From Chitinophagaceae bacterium (GTDB lineage Bacteria; Bacteroidota; Bacteroidia; Chitinophagales; UBA10324): a DNA stretch of 64,000 nt. Shown piece by piece: positions 18,528-28,775 of the stretch. A program made the position numbers and the translations under genes. The stretch's first letter is position 1. The number at the start of each line of letters is the position of its first letter. The stretch lies in contig JADKFU010000004.1 in assembly GCA_016717285.1 (NCBI GenBank), positions 744,001 to 808,000 of the forward strand, given 5' to 3'. Below the pieces are notes generated by a model. That model saw nothing but the letters and a program-made list of their open reading frames with translations. It was not told the origin of the DNA and did not search any database.

Positions 18528-18561
18528 TAAAAAAACCCTTCCCGGCTTAACAGGAAGGGTT
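18528..18561 (-). terminator. Intrinsic terminator for the DUF4290 gene
   Basis: On the minus strand AACCCTTCC (18534-18542 and its partner 18553-18561) forms a stem followed by a U-run (A-run at 18528-18535 on the plus strand). It lies 26 bases past the stop of the DUF4290 gene. Confidence 0.85.
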
Positions 18562-18587
18562 CAAACACAAGTAAAAAAAAGGAATTA

Positions 18588-19268
18588 TTAAAAACTCTTT
18601 TTCCGTTTAATGAATCTGTTGTTATTACCATTTCCCTGTCCGGCATTGAAAGGGCGGTTCTTCTTGAATCCTTTGTTGAAGGGCTTGCGGGGCGGAATAT
18701 AACCCATCGGACGTTGCGGTGCCGCTGCAACAGGATTATCAAGCATAATATTTTTATCGAGTTGCAACAAACCTCCGGAAATCAGTTCAAGGTCCTGGCG
18801 AATAGATTCATCACTTACGGTTTCTTTGTTCCAGTTGGCGTACACAAGTTTCATGTAATTGGCCACCACGTGCGCAAGACCCCGACGCTTATCTTCATCC
18901 ATGTCTTTTGCCTTTGCCACCAGCGTTTCCAGGTTCTTGCCATAGTGACGGTGACGGATTTTATGTTTTGGATAAGGAAGAGGAGTATCTGATTTCACCA
19001 CGATAGAGGTGCGTTCAGGAAACGGATAAGGTGAATCCACGACCAGTTTAAAATCGCTGATCATGATCAGGTGATCCCAAAGCTTGTGTTTGTATTCTTC
19101 GATGCTTTTAAATGCAGGGCTTGCCTGACTCATGAGTTCGATGATCACTTTAGCCGTGGCATTCCGCTGTTCGCGGTCTTCAATTTTGGCGGCTTCCCGG
19201 GCCATGTTCTGTATAATACGTCCATATTCGCTGATCAACAGCTTGGGACGTTGTGTGTTGTATTGCAT
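18588..19268 (-). CDS. DUF4290 domain protein
   Basis: This encodes a 226-residue cytoplasmic protein of the Bacteroidota-specific DUF4290 family. It begins MQYNTQRPKLLISEYGR, and the family motifs PFPERT, PYPKHKIRHRHYGKN, DEDKRRGLAHVVANYMKLVY and SGGLLQLD are visible. The last 40 residues are basic and Gly/Asn/Arg/Lys-rich (KPFNKGFKKNRPF...NNNRFIKRKK), resembling a disordered RNA-binding tail. The function is not established. It is encoded alone, with its own terminator. Confidence 0.88.
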   Translation of the reverse strand: MQYNTQRPKLLISEYGRIIQNMAREAAKIEDREQRNATAKVIIELMSQASPAFKSIEEYKHKLWDHLIMISDFKLVVDSPYPFPERTSIVVKSDTPLPYPKHKIRHRHYGKNLETLVAKAKDMDEDKRRGLAHVVANYMKLVYANWNKETVSDESIRQDLELISGGLLQLDKNIMLDNPVAAAPQRPMGYIPPRKPFNKGFKKNRPFNAGQGNGNNNRFIKRKKSF

Positions 19269-19427
19269 TCAAAAAATTTAAGGAGAGCGGCAAATGTAGG
19301 TTTTATTTCGGAAATGTGGAATTTGAGTAGCTTATCAGGAGTCAGTTTGTTTACCTGACCTGATCCATTTTCTGCCATAGATCCACAGTGGAATGGTGGC
19401 AGTAAAATGAAAGATCGTGACGGATGA

Positions 19428-20048
19428 TCAATCAACATACGTTGTAAAATCAGCACCAAGTATTTTCCTGTACAGCAGTTCGATCTGGCTTTTCAAAATC
19501 CTGTCTTCAGAAAGGGTTGGAATATCGGCAATATCAAAATATTGAACATCCAGCACATCAAAGCCCTTTTCTATTTTAGATGAAATGACTGTGCAATAAA
19601 AAACCATTTTATAAATGTAAAAGGGTTGTGGCGGATGCGGATGCATTTTTTTGTCAAACACAGCGAGCAACTTTTCCGGAACGATATCCAGTCCTGTTTC
19701 CTCTTTAAATTCCCGGATGATATTTTCTTTCGGGCTGTAACCTACATCAGCCCAACCGCCCGGCAATGACCACCTGCCATCCAAACTTTCTTTTACCAAC
19801 AATATTTTTTTATCCGGCGAAAGCACCATGCCCCTGATATCAACTTTTGCAGTGGGATAATCCTTAACCAAAGGAAAATATTCCTTTAAGCTATTGATAT
19901 CTTGTCCGCTAACTTCGCTCATAAGCTGAAGGCTTATTTCCTTTAGTTCTGAATAGCGTTCTTTATCAAATTCATTATTGGAATAGAGCAGGCCTGTATC
20001 GGCAATGGCCTTTATCCGGTTAATGTGATCTGGGAGTCTGTTATCCAT
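19428..20048 (-). CDS. NUDIX hydrolase with N-terminal helical domain
   Basis: This encodes 206 residues: an N-terminal helical region (about 1-65, INRIKAIADTGLLYSNNEFDKERY) as in NUDIX enzymes with a Nudix_hydro_N domain, then the NUDIX fold with LPGGWADVGYSPKENIIREF and KEETGL. The box keeps the REXXEE core, with Tyr at a position that is usually Glu; GGWADVG is a feature I associate with this subfamily. The likely substrate class is a nucleoside diphosphate derivative such as ADP-ribose, but specificity cannot be read from the sequence. ATG at 20048. Confidence 0.88.
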   Translation of the reverse strand: MDNRLPDHINRIKAIADTGLLYSNNEFDKERYSELKEISLQLMSEVSGQDINSLKEYFPLVKDYPTAKVDIRGMVLSPDKKILLVKESLDGRWSLPGGWADVGYSPKENIIREFKEETGLDIVPEKLLAVFDKKMHPHPPQPFYIYKMVFYCTVISSKIEKGFDVLDVQYFDIADIPTLSEDRILKSQIELLYRKILGADFTTYVD

Positions 20049-20291
20049 TCATTTAAACTGTCTGCTTGTTGTTATAGGGTCAGTTTTATTTTAAAGATAG
20101 AAAACAAAATAAAAGGCAAGATTGAAAATCGCTTGTTGAGCAAACTGGCTTATTCATCCGGATAAATAGTAATTGTCATCCATCCCGTTAGAAGAACTTC
20201 CCCCGTACCTTCCAACCAAAAATAAGTTTGCATCCCACCGCTGCACTTCCTACATTTCGCAATTAATGTATTCCAACCTCCATTTAACATC

Positions 20292-22508
20292 ATGATAAAA
20301 TTTTTAATACAAACAATTTTATTTGTTCTGCTTATTTGCAACCTGGTTGTTACAACTGCCTTTAGCCAATGCAATCTCGCGAAGCCCAAAAACCTGGCGG
20401 TTAACTCCATTACGAGTTGCAGTGCTGTGCTTTCGTGGAAAAAAGTGAGTGGGGCCGCTTATTACCAGATCCGTTACAAGCAAGGTAACGGCGCATTTAT
20501 TTACGTTAATACCGGCACCAATATTACCTGGCAAATCGATGGACTACTTGCCAATAAAAATTACACCTTCAGCATTGCAAGTTTTTGTATAAATGCTCAG
20601 ACCAAGGGTTATTCAAATTCAATAAAAAGTAAGACACTGAATTGCGCTGCGCCAATCTCGGTGGCAGTAAGTGCGATCAACAAACATAAAGCTACCCTTC
20701 AATGGCAACCGGTTTGCAATGGTTCCATTTTTAATCTACAATACAGGGTTGTAGGGACCACCGTCTGGACGACCATTTCAAATATTGCCGCCACCAGTTT
20801 TCAACTTACTCAACTTGCTCCGGGCACTTCTTATGAATTTCAGGTACAGACCAATTGCAGCAGTGTCAACTCTTCATTCACCGCCATTCAAACATTTACT
20901 ACTACAACGGGAACGCCTGAAGCCAAACCGAATATCCTCGCCATCATGGTAGATGACGGACGTTATGATATTTATCAACCCAATGGAGGTCCTTCCTGGT
21001 TTGAGACACCTGCCATCAACCGCATTGCCAATGAAGGCGTGAACTTTCAGCTAACTTTTCCGGCCACTTCACAATGTGCACCAAGCCGGGCGACATTCTA
21101 TACCGGTTTGTATCCGCACAAGCATGGCTGCATCGTGAATGGAAATCACATGAATGATTCATTGCCACTGATTCAACAGATTCTGAAAGACAATGGATAC
21201 TATACAGGTTTCGTAGGTAAGTATGGTCAAAACCTGGGCCTGCCGCAGGGCTTCGACTGGTACGCTATTTCACAATCCGACAACTATGTAGATGTGGTGT
21301 ATACCATCAATGGTGCAGATACTTTTATTGCCGGACACATATCCGACATTTATCCGCAACTGGCGCTTACATTTCTCAACCAGGTTCCGGAAGGTCAGCC
21401 ATTCGCATTGTTTTATTTTCACCGTGCGCCACATGGTCCCACCATTCCACGCCCTGAAGATGCTTTGCTTTATACCACGGATACCATTCCGTTTCCTTCC
21501 AACTTTTACAAATACAACCATGATTATCCTTCCTTCTTTTATTCATCTGTTTACAAATGGCCTTACGATTCTTTAGAAACCGACACTGCAAAATTGCTCG
21601 AATACCAGGCTGTTGCAGGCGTGGAAGACAATACTGATACGCTTACTGACTGGCTCGAGTCAAAGAATATGCTCGACAAAACTTTTCTGATGTACACCAG
21701 CGACAATGGTTATAGTAAAGGTGAGCACCTGTTGCAGGGCAAAGGACTGGCCCAGGATGAATCGATCCGTTTACCATTGTTTATCCGCTATCCGAAATGG
21801 TTTCCGGCGGGTTCTGTAATCACCAATGAACTCGCTGCTAATTTCGACATTGCGCCCACTATGCTTGAACTGGCGGGCATTCCCGATACGTTTGGAATGG
21901 ATGGCACATCACTGCACAAACTTTTTACCCACGATGTTTCACGCAAAGAGTTTTTCTATGAATTTGGCGGCACAGGAAATTTGATTCCCGCACTGCGATC
22001 AGTGCGTACTCTTCAATACAAATACACCTATTACTATTGCAACAGTACTGCTGAAGAATTTTTTGATTTGGTGAATGATCCTTCAGAAAACGAAAACCTC
22101 ATCGGCAATCCGGTTTACAGCGGATTGATTCAGACCTATCGTGAAAAGCTCGACAGTTTAAGAACAAGCTTTGAAGATTATGAGCCCATCAACATTGGTT
22201 GTTCTTTGTTGAATCCTACGATTGCAAAAGCATCGGCACCATCTGATCAGGAATTAACAACAGCATTGTTGACGCTGTTGCCAAATCCGGCTGTAAACAG
22301 TTTCAATTTGCAATGTGCAAAAAGCGATCAGCGGCAAGCAGAAATTACCATTGTAAATGTTTTGGGTGAATCAGTTTACTCGCAACAAGTTGCAGATCAG
22401 AATTTTTCAATCAGTATTAATTGCAGATCATGGCCGGTTGGAGTGTATATGGTGAATCTGAAAAGCACCAGCGGAATAACCTCTCAAAAATTAACCATTG
22501 TGCATTAA
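20292..22508 (+). CDS. Secreted sulfatase with fibronectin domains and T9SS sorting domain
   Basis: This encodes 738 residues: a signal peptide (to about residue 25), two fibronectin type III domains (about 30-210, ending TSYEFQVQTNC), a type I sulfatase domain and a C-terminal T9SS domain (LLPNPAVNSFNLQ ... GVYMVNLKSTSG). The sulfatase starts KPNILAIMVDDGRYD and contains the signature CAPSRATFYTGLYPHKHG; Cys262 should be converted to formylglycine. Later motifs FVGKYGQN, YTSDNGYSKGEH and a metal-binding DN are present. Such enzymes remove sulfate esters from polysaccharides or glycosaminoglycans. No dedicated maturase or SusCD pair is adjacent. The substrate is unknown. Confidence 0.9.
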   Translation: MIKFLIQTILFVLLICNLVVTTAFSQCNLAKPKNLAVNSITSCSAVLSWKKVSGAAYYQIRYKQGNGAFIYVNTGTNITWQIDGLLANKNYTFSIASFCINAQTKGYSNSIKSKTLNCAAPISVAVSAINKHKATLQWQPVCNGSIFNLQYRVVGTTVWTTISNIAATSFQLTQLAPGTSYEFQVQTNCSSVNSSFTAIQTFTTTTGTPEAKPNILAIMVDDGRYDIYQPNGGPSWFETPAINRIANEGVNFQLTFPATSQCAPSRATFYTGLYPHKHGCIVNGNHMNDSLPLIQQILKDNGYYTGFVGKYGQNLGLPQGFDWYAISQSDNYVDVVYTINGADTFIAGHISDIYPQLALTFLNQVPEGQPFALFYFHRAPHGPTIPRPEDALLYTTDTIPFPSNFYKYNHDYPSFFYSSVYKWPYDSLETDTAKLLEYQAVAGVEDNTDTLTDWLESKNMLDKTFLMYTSDNGYSKGEHLLQGKGLAQDESIRLPLFIRYPKWFPAGSVITNELAANFDIAPTMLELAGIPDTFGMDGTSLHKLFTHDVSRKEFFYEFGGTGNLIPALRSVRTLQYKYTYYYCNSTAEEFFDLVNDPSENENLIGNPVYSGLIQTYREKLDSLRTSFEDYEPINIGCSLLNPTIAKASAPSDQELTTALLTLLPNPAVNSFNLQCAKSDQRQAEITIVNVLGESVYSQQVADQNFSISINCRSWPVGVYMVNLKSTSGITSQKLTIVH

Positions 22509-22536
22509 TAAATGACCTAATTGGTAATTACCTGAA

Positions 22537-22955
22537 ATGACCAGACACGAAGTACTCATCGTGCTCAAGAAACACCTGCAAACAGCCATTTTGCTGGAGT
22601 GTTCCACATTGCCTCCTTATTTGTGCGCCTATTGGAGTATTCATGGTAACTCCGACTATGCAGAACGGGCCAAAAAGATTCTTCTTTCCGTAATTCAGGA
22701 AGAAATGCTTCATCTTGCTATGGCGTGTAATATTCTGAATGCAATCGGTGGACATCCGGTTTTAAATGACCCTGCGCAATTGCCATCCTATCCGGGAGTT
22801 TTGCCCGGCCATAGCAAAACAAATAATAAATTTCAGGTGCATTTGAATAAATGTTGTCCCGAATCTATCAGCAATTTTATTCAGATAGAATTACCGGAGG
22901 AAATGTTCGGGACCAAACAACATGCTGATGGCTGGTGTACCATGGGGGAATTTTA
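22537..22955 (+). CDS. Ferritin-like domain protein, 3' end lost at an assembly break
   Basis: The visible 139 residues start MTRHEVLIVLKKHLQTAILLE and contain the di-iron-type helices LECSTLPPYLCAYWSI and VIQEEMLHLAMACNILNAIGGHP, followed by FIQIELPEE. This matches the ferritin-like domain of the VioB/iminophenyl-pyruvate dimer synthase type, whose members carry EEMLHL as a metal-binding helix. The sequence stops abruptly at TMGEF, where homopolymer-rich sequence begins; the family usually continues GEFY. The true C-terminus is missing, and the stop at about 22953 is not real. The catalysed reaction here is unknown. Confidence 0.7.
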
Positions 22956-23117
22956 AAAAAAAAGGGGAGCCGGGGAGGGGGAAGGGGGGGCGGGGGGGGG
23001 GGGGTTTTGCGGGCAGAAAAAAACAACCAAAACCCCCCGCCCGGGGAAGGGAAAAAAAAAAAAAAAACAAAACAGGCGGGGGGGCGTGGGGGGGGTGGAG
23101 AAAATGGGGGGGGTGAA
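22943..23117. other. Homopolymer-rich junk sequence at an assembly join
   Basis: About 170 bases consist mostly of G-runs (up to 14) and A-runs (up to 17) plus C-runs, unlike anything else in the window. It destroys the 3' ends of two convergent genes, the ferritin-like gene on the left and the metalloprotease on the right; its translations are poly-Pro, poly-Phe or poly-Gly. This is best explained as low-quality read tail at a contig join rather than biology. Confidence 0.85.
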
Positions 23118-24994
23118 GTGCCTACAACGCTGGTGTTGTAGGTGATGATCTCACTGGTAGTACCGGTATATTTGGAGGCCAATATTTTAGTTCCGCTCGG
23201 ATCATAGAAATCAAGATCATAATTAGCAGGCAGCGTGGTGAGTGTTACCTTGATATTTTTCTGTGCAGATGTATTGCTGAAACTAAAAAAATCGATGTCT
23301 GTGGAAGTATTAAGCAATCCATACACCACAGTGTTTGCAGTTATCGCCTTTGCGGTGTTCTTGGTTTCATTAGGTTCATAATTGTCAGCGCAGGCAGGAG
23401 GGGAAGTGATAAAAGTAACTGATGCGCTATACCCACTCGAACCGGCAGTGCACACGCTCTGTACCTGAAATTCATATTGTGTTCCCGCTGTTAAACCTGA
23501 GAGTGCAAGTGAAGTGACTGCAGAGGTTGTTGAAATCCACGTAACGCTTCCAGTAGCACGGTATTGAATATTGTAACTATTGGCACCAGAGGCGGAAGAC
23601 CAGTTTAAGGTAGCGGAAGAACCAGTTATAGAGGAAGCGCTGAGACCAAAAGGTATTACACATGGACCAGTACAGCCGGAAGAAAGACAACCTACGGCAT
23701 CTACAGCGCCTTGAATGGCTGCTGAAGGCAATGGTCCGAATCCTTTCGTGAAATTGATTCCGTAAGAGGTGAGATGACAATAACTCATGATCGTACCACC
23801 GCCTATTGGTGCGGGCCCCTGAGGACAACCACCTTCAGTAGTGTAACAGTTGTCAATCGCTCCTCCTGGCCAGGAACAATTATGCGTGTGATAAGATCCC
23901 ATCAGGTGACCCAATTCGTGTGTACAAACCATAACAGTCCAGGAGTAAGTAGGCACATTATTGTATCCAAAATCTACATCAGAATAACAATACTTGTTTG
24001 TGGAAGAACATAAGCCATTGATGGTGGAAGCCACTCCGCCTAATCCTCCCGGATCAATACCCACCAGTTCTCCCAGGTCGCCATTAAAAGTCGGGCGATT
24101 CGTTTTAAACTTACTCAATTGAGAGGAGGAATTGGTACCATTATAGGGATCGCCTGTTGTCCAGATAAAGATTTCAGAAATGGAGGTGGTAACAGCATCA
24201 TTACTGTAAAGTGTTGCAACATTATTATGAACGGCAGTCATCCAATTGGTAGTAGTAGTGGTTGAACTTCCATTGTTGGTATACAGGTTATTATCCATCT
24301 CATAATAAATTCTCACACAATTGGCAGTGCGCAATGTGGCTCCATTAGTAGCATACTCCTGTAACTTAGTTGCATAATCAGGATCATCAACTGTGGCACA
24401 ACCGGTTTCTTTCAGCGGCAGGTTTTTATCAGAATAGATTACATAATCATAATTTTTGGCTTCTGCTTTCATGCTTTTTCCAATATTGATATTCAGGTAT
24501 TGATCAGAAGAAACAATGCCCATCATTTCACCATCAAAGAAACTGAGTGCGGCAACTGACGTCTCATCACCCTTTACAATACCACGGTAATAGATTCCGG
24601 GACTGTAAGAAATGGCTTCACCATTTGACTGGTCAGTTACTACCGTGAAATCCTCCGTTAAAATATTCACTTTGTACAATTCCAGCGTGATGGTTTTGTC
24701 ATCATACGGGAAGTTGAAAGCGATAACATCTTCATTGGCGGCCTTCATTGCGGCAAGCGCGTTCATGTCTAATGTAACGGCCACTGCTTTCTTAATGGAA
24801 GGTTGCAATTCAGCTGAACGCGCTGTATTAATGCTGAAAAGACTAACGGGCTTGAATGCAAGACCGCTGTTTTTCAGGTTGCTCACCTGTTGGGCAATTG
24901 GCCTTCCGGGAAGGCTTTGCGCGTGCAACAGGTTGCTGCCGACCATCAAAAACAAGGCAGTCATGATACAGGTAAGTAGTTGATTTTTTCTCAT
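23117..24994 (-). CDS. Secreted M12-type zinc metalloprotease, C-terminus lost at an assembly break
   Basis: The visible part is about 626 residues with a signal peptide (MRKNQLLTCIMTALFLMVGSNLLHAQ), a propeptide region, then a reprolysin-like catalytic domain with the zinc site HELGHLMGSYHTH and the met-turn GTIMSYCH. A fibronectin type III domain (SATLNWSSASGANSYNIQYR) and a PPC-type domain (NYEPNETKNTAKAI ... YDLDFYDPSGTK) follow. Reliable sequence ends at VVGTS; after that the frame runs into homopolymer junk with poly-Pro/Phe. A T9SS domain is likely in the missing part. The enzyme should be exported and degrade proteins; specificity is unknown. Confidence 0.85.
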
Positions 24995-25218
24995 GGATTT
25001 TGAATTTAATTGGGGGTTCAGAATGGAATTATAAATTGTGGGAATGATCAGTGGCAGGCAGATGGGTACAAACGAGGGCGTAAAGAAATTTCAATTTTGC
25101 GTAACTGCCAAATATGAGTAAGAGAAGGGGAAAAATGATCTTGGATCGCAAACAGCGTCAGACAACTGTTGACATTGAATAAATTTCATCGATAGTCGCA
25201 ATAACTTTGATACAGAAA

Positions 25219-27537
25219 TCACCCTTCCTGCATCATGTTCTTCTCCACAATGCGCAGCTTCGCATACCGCAACATAATTTTTTTCTGGCCCACATTGTTC
25301 TGGAAAAAGATGGTGGCCATCTTATCCTTTGTATTGCCTTCGAGTTGCAATACCTTGCCGATACCAAACCGTTGGTGTTCTACTTCCATCCCAACCTGGA
25401 TACGATTGAAGTCCACTGCTACAAAATCTGTAGTGGTTTTATGTACATATTGCGGTGGCTTAATAACAGGCACCGTTGCTTTGCTGAATTTCTCTTCATG
25501 AGAAGAAGCATTCATATCGCGGTGTGAGAATTGTTTTTCTATTAAGCGCTGATCAATCTCTTCAATAAAGCGACTCGGTTCAGAATAGGTGAGATTGCCA
25601 TAACGATATCGTGATGTGGCAAAGGTCAATGTCAGTTTGTCTTCCGCACGTGTGATAGCTACATAAAACAAACGCCGCTCTTCTTCCAATTCATCGCGGC
25701 TGCCCATCGACATCTGATTCGGGAAAAGATTCTCTTCCAATCCCACCACATACACGCACGAAAATTCCAGTCCTTTAGCGGAGTGAATGGTCATCAGCTT
25801 CACACGGTCTTCCGATCCATTGTCTTTGTCGGCATCCGTAAGCAAGGTGATTTCCTGCAGGTAAGCGCCCAGGCTTTTGTCGAGGTTTTTTTCATTCAGT
25901 ATTTCGCCGTCAAGGGTTACCCATTCCTGCTCTATTGGATCTTTGCCTTCTTCAAACGGCGCTCGTTCCGTAAATTCTTTTATTCCATTTAATAAACCCT
26001 GCATGTTTTCATAGCGGCTCAATCCTTCAATCGTTTTGTCGTTGTACAATTCATTCAGCAAACCGGAAGCCTTTGCAATGTGTGATGCGAGATCAAACGC
26101 ATTGTGCGTTTTCAGCATGATTGCAAAGCTTTTGATCTTTGTTACAAATTCGCTGATGGCATTTGCAGCGCGGTTCCCGGGCATGAGCTCATTATAATGT
26201 TCGAGCACTTCCCAAAGACGCATTCCTTTTTCATTGGCCACCAGTAAACATTTTTCAATAGTGGTTTGTCCGATGCCGCGCGTTGGATAATTAACGATAC
26301 GTTTCAATGATTCTTCATCGAAATGATTGACGGCTAACCGAAGGTAGGCGACGAGATCCTTGACTTCCTTACGCTGATAAAATGAAATGCCACCATACAC
26401 TACATACGGAATATTAAGACGCCTCAACGCTTCCTCAAAAGCACGTGATTGTGCATGTGTTCGATAGAGGATCACAAAATCCTTATTCATGCGCTGGTTG
26501 CGCATCTTCTCTTCAAAAATTCCATCCACCACCATTCTGCCTTCATCGTTATCACTGCCTGCTTTCAGCAATTTTATTTTTTCGCCCACGTGATTATCGG
26601 TCCATATCTGCTTTGTAATTTGCATGGTATTGTTGCCGATCACTTTGTTGGCTGCATGCACAATGTGTTTGGTAGACCGGTAATTCTGTTCCAGCTTAAA
26701 CACCTGTAGCTCCGGATAATCTTTTTCAAAATTCAGAATATTGGCAATCGTGGCACCACGAAAGGAATAGATGCTTTGTGCATCATCTCCTACCACACAA
26801 ATGTTCTGATGCACATCACCTAATTTTTTCACGATAGCATATTGCGCGCCGTTGGTATCCTGAAACTCATCAATCATGATATAGCGGAATCGCTGCTGGT
26901 ATTTATGCAAGGCGTCCGGAAATTTATCGAGCAGGTAATACATTTTGTATAACAGGTCGTCGAAATCCATCGCGCCCGACATGAAACAGCGTTTTGCATA
27001 TTGCTCATAAAGCATCCCTATTTTCGGACGGCCGGCAGCAGTATCATCGGCTGTTACATTAATATCGCTTTGATATTCCCGGGGACTGATCAGGCTGTTT
27101 TTGGCTGCGGAAATTCTGTTGAGAACAATATTGGGTTTGTACAGGGAATCGTTCAATCCCTGTTCTTTGATAATCGTTTTCAATAAGCTCTTGGAATCGT
27201 CCGTATCATAAATGGTGAAGTTGGAAGGATAGCCGAGCCGGCCTGCTTCATAACGTAGAATCCTTGCAAACACAGAATGAAAAGTACCGATATAAAGATT
27301 GCGTGCTTCATTACCCATAATTTTTGAAATGCGTTCGCGCATGGCTGCGGCGGCTTTGTTGGTGAAGGTGAGCGCGAGGATCCGGAATGGATCCACTTTT
27401 AGTTCCATCAGGTAAGCAATCCTGTAAGTAAGTACACGTGTTTTCCCGGAGCCGGGTCCTGCCACAATCATCACAGGTCCTTCGGTAGCCATTACTGCCT
27501 GCCGTTGTACATCGTTCAATTCATCAAGATAATTCAT
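25219..27537 (-). CDS. uvrD: UvrD/PcrA-type DNA helicase
   Basis: This encodes a 772-residue superfamily 1A 3'-5' DNA helicase acting in repair and replication restart. Motifs in order: Q motif LNDVQRQAV, Walker A GPGSGKT (motif I), LTFTNKAAAAMRER (Ia), DEFQDTN (II), GDDAQSIYSFRGA (III), LEQNYRST (IV), TIHSAKGLEF (V) and VAITRAEDKL (VI). The C-terminal tail with VEHQRFGIGKVLQLEG resembles the PcrA tudor-like RNA-polymerase-binding domain. ATG at 27537. It is close to full family length and encoded alone. UvrD and PcrA cannot be separated by name here. Confidence 0.95.
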   Translation of the reverse strand: MNYLDELNDVQRQAVMATEGPVMIVAGPGSGKTRVLTYRIAYLMELKVDPFRILALTFTNKAAAAMRERISKIMGNEARNLYIGTFHSVFARILRYEAGRLGYPSNFTIYDTDDSKSLLKTIIKEQGLNDSLYKPNIVLNRISAAKNSLISPREYQSDINVTADDTAAGRPKIGMLYEQYAKRCFMSGAMDFDDLLYKMYYLLDKFPDALHKYQQRFRYIMIDEFQDTNGAQYAIVKKLGDVHQNICVVGDDAQSIYSFRGATIANILNFEKDYPELQVFKLEQNYRSTKHIVHAANKVIGNNTMQITKQIWTDNHVGEKIKLLKAGSDNDEGRMVVDGIFEEKMRNQRMNKDFVILYRTHAQSRAFEEALRRLNIPYVVYGGISFYQRKEVKDLVAYLRLAVNHFDEESLKRIVNYPTRGIGQTTIEKCLLVANEKGMRLWEVLEHYNELMPGNRAANAISEFVTKIKSFAIMLKTHNAFDLASHIAKASGLLNELYNDKTIEGLSRYENMQGLLNGIKEFTERAPFEEGKDPIEQEWVTLDGEILNEKNLDKSLGAYLQEITLLTDADKDNGSEDRVKLMTIHSAKGLEFSCVYVVGLEENLFPNQMSMGSRDELEEERRLFYVAITRAEDKLTLTFATSRYRYGNLTYSEPSRFIEEIDQRLIEKQFSHRDMNASSHEEKFSKATVPVIKPPQYVHKTTTDFVAVDFNRIQVGMEVEHQRFGIGKVLQLEGNTKDKMATIFFQNNVGQKKIMLRYAKLRIVEKNMMQEG

Positions 27538-27592
27538 CGCTTCAAAATTAGAATATGGAGCAGAATAGTTTAGCGTTAATTTTCAACAATTT

Positions 27593-27634
27593 GAGTAGTG
27601 AGTAGTGAGTCGTTAGTCCTGAGTCGTTAGTTGG
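27593..27634. repeat. Heptad tandem repeat, copy 1
   Basis: Six 7-base units: GAGTAGT twice, GAGTCGT, TAGTCCT, GAGTCGT, TAGTTGG. It lies 55 bases upstream of the helicase start. Copies in other orientations occur at 30601-30636 and 36541-36599. The 347-base gap 27538-27884 also contains a 16-base unit (TGACGAAGGAAGCATC) at 27699-27714, whose reverse complement is at 30531-30546; no gene is seen in the gap. Confidence 0.85.
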
Positions 27635-27884
27635 TCTTGTGGGTATTTACTGTGAATACTTTACTGAGGAAGTAAGAAATGGTAGCGGTGTTTCATGATG
27701 ACGAAGGAAGCATCTTTTATTAATCAAGTAGCTATTTCCTTCGTCGGAATAAGAAAAAGCAGTTCGTCCTGCGTCGTTAAGAATCAACGTTAATCTGTTA
27801 CTGAAAAAAGTACCTCCATTCAGGTCTTTCATTTGAAATCAGTTTGTAACAGGGAAAATTCTATTTTTTAGATATTTGTAAACA

Positions 27885-28607
27885 ATGGCTATTCCGAAAA
27901 TTATTCACCAGACCTGGAAAACTTCTACGATTCCTCAGCGCTGGAGTAAAATGCAGCAACACAATCTTTCATTGTCGCCAGGATTTGACTACAGATTGTG
28001 GTCTGATGAAATGATGATGGAATTTGTAAAGAATAAATTTCCTGACGTTTATACTTCATTTGTAAATTACAGATATGTTATTATGCGTGCCGATGTTATC
28101 CGGTACCTGTTGATGTATGAATTGGGCGGATTGTACCTCGATTTGGATTATGAATTACTGGTGCCGTTTAATGTTGACCAGGCGCCGGTGGTGCTGCCAC
28201 GTGAAAGAAGCATAGCTTTTGGTGATGGCTATGACTGGATTGGAAATGCTTTTTTTGCCTCCGTGCCACAACATAAGTTCTGGAGTGATGTGATTGAGGA
28301 GTTAATACGTAATCCTCCGAAGGTTAGAGATGAATATGATGTAGCTGATGCCACCGGTCCCGGATTGCTGACAAAAGTTTATTACGCCAATTCCTACCCG
28401 GATATTTATGTGCCTGAAAGAATTTTGTACCATCCACCAAGTCCGCATACTAAAAAAGGATATTTGAAAATAAAGAACAACGGACAATCGCTGGGTGTGC
28501 ATCATGGATGGGGAAACTGGAAGGAACGTTTTACCTGGAAATATATCGAGCGGAAATTTTTTAAAAGCAGTTGGGAAGCGAGGCGATCAAAAATAATTCC
28601 GCGATAG
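27885..28607 (+). CDS. Glycosyltransferase family with DXD sugar-binding motif (OCH1-like)
   Basis: This encodes a 240-residue glycosyltransferase of the Gly_transf_sug type. It begins IPKIIHQTWKT, followed by RADVIRYLLMYELGGLYLDLDYE, where DLD is the DXD motif that binds the nucleotide-sugar metal ion, and ends with a conserved HHGWGNWKER. Family members such as OCH1 and capsular polysaccharide enzymes transfer sugars; donor and acceptor are unknown here. ATG at 27885. The next gene is a serine hydrolase; no polysaccharide locus surrounds it. Confidence 0.88.
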   Translation: MAIPKIIHQTWKTSTIPQRWSKMQQHNLSLSPGFDYRLWSDEMMMEFVKNKFPDVYTSFVNYRYVIMRADVIRYLLMYELGGLYLDLDYELLVPFNVDQAPVVLPRERSIAFGDGYDWIGNAFFASVPQHKFWSDVIEELIRNPPKVRDEYDVADATGPGLLTKVYYANSYPDIYVPERILYHPPSPHTKKGYLKIKNNGQSLGVHHGWGNWKERFTWKYIERKFFKSSWEARRSKIIPR

Positions 28608-28775
28608 ACAGAATCATTATAATAAGATTTATTCACCAACCCAAAGCTTCTGCAAACCTTAACAAAGCAGGATTGTTTAAATGTAATTTCCCTTTACATT
28701 GAAAAGATTGAGTTTAACTTTTCATTTTGCAACGACTGCATTTATTTACACATCTTCCAATCTAAATCCCTTGTT

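Noticed and set aside
22981..23004. Possible G-quadruplex from G-runs
   Set aside because: The G-runs coincide with broken genes and low-complexity junk, so an assembly artefact is the simpler explanation.
22922..23141. Short Gly/Lys-rich frames in the homopolymer region, and the poly-Pro/Phe tail of the metalloprotease
   Set aside because: They arise from low-quality G/A-runs; composition is unlike any protein in the window, so they are not genes.
27647..27832. 61-codon minus-strand frame in the repeat-bearing gap
   Set aside because: Overlaps the repeated 16-base unit and lacks any motif; likely repeat-derived, not a gene.
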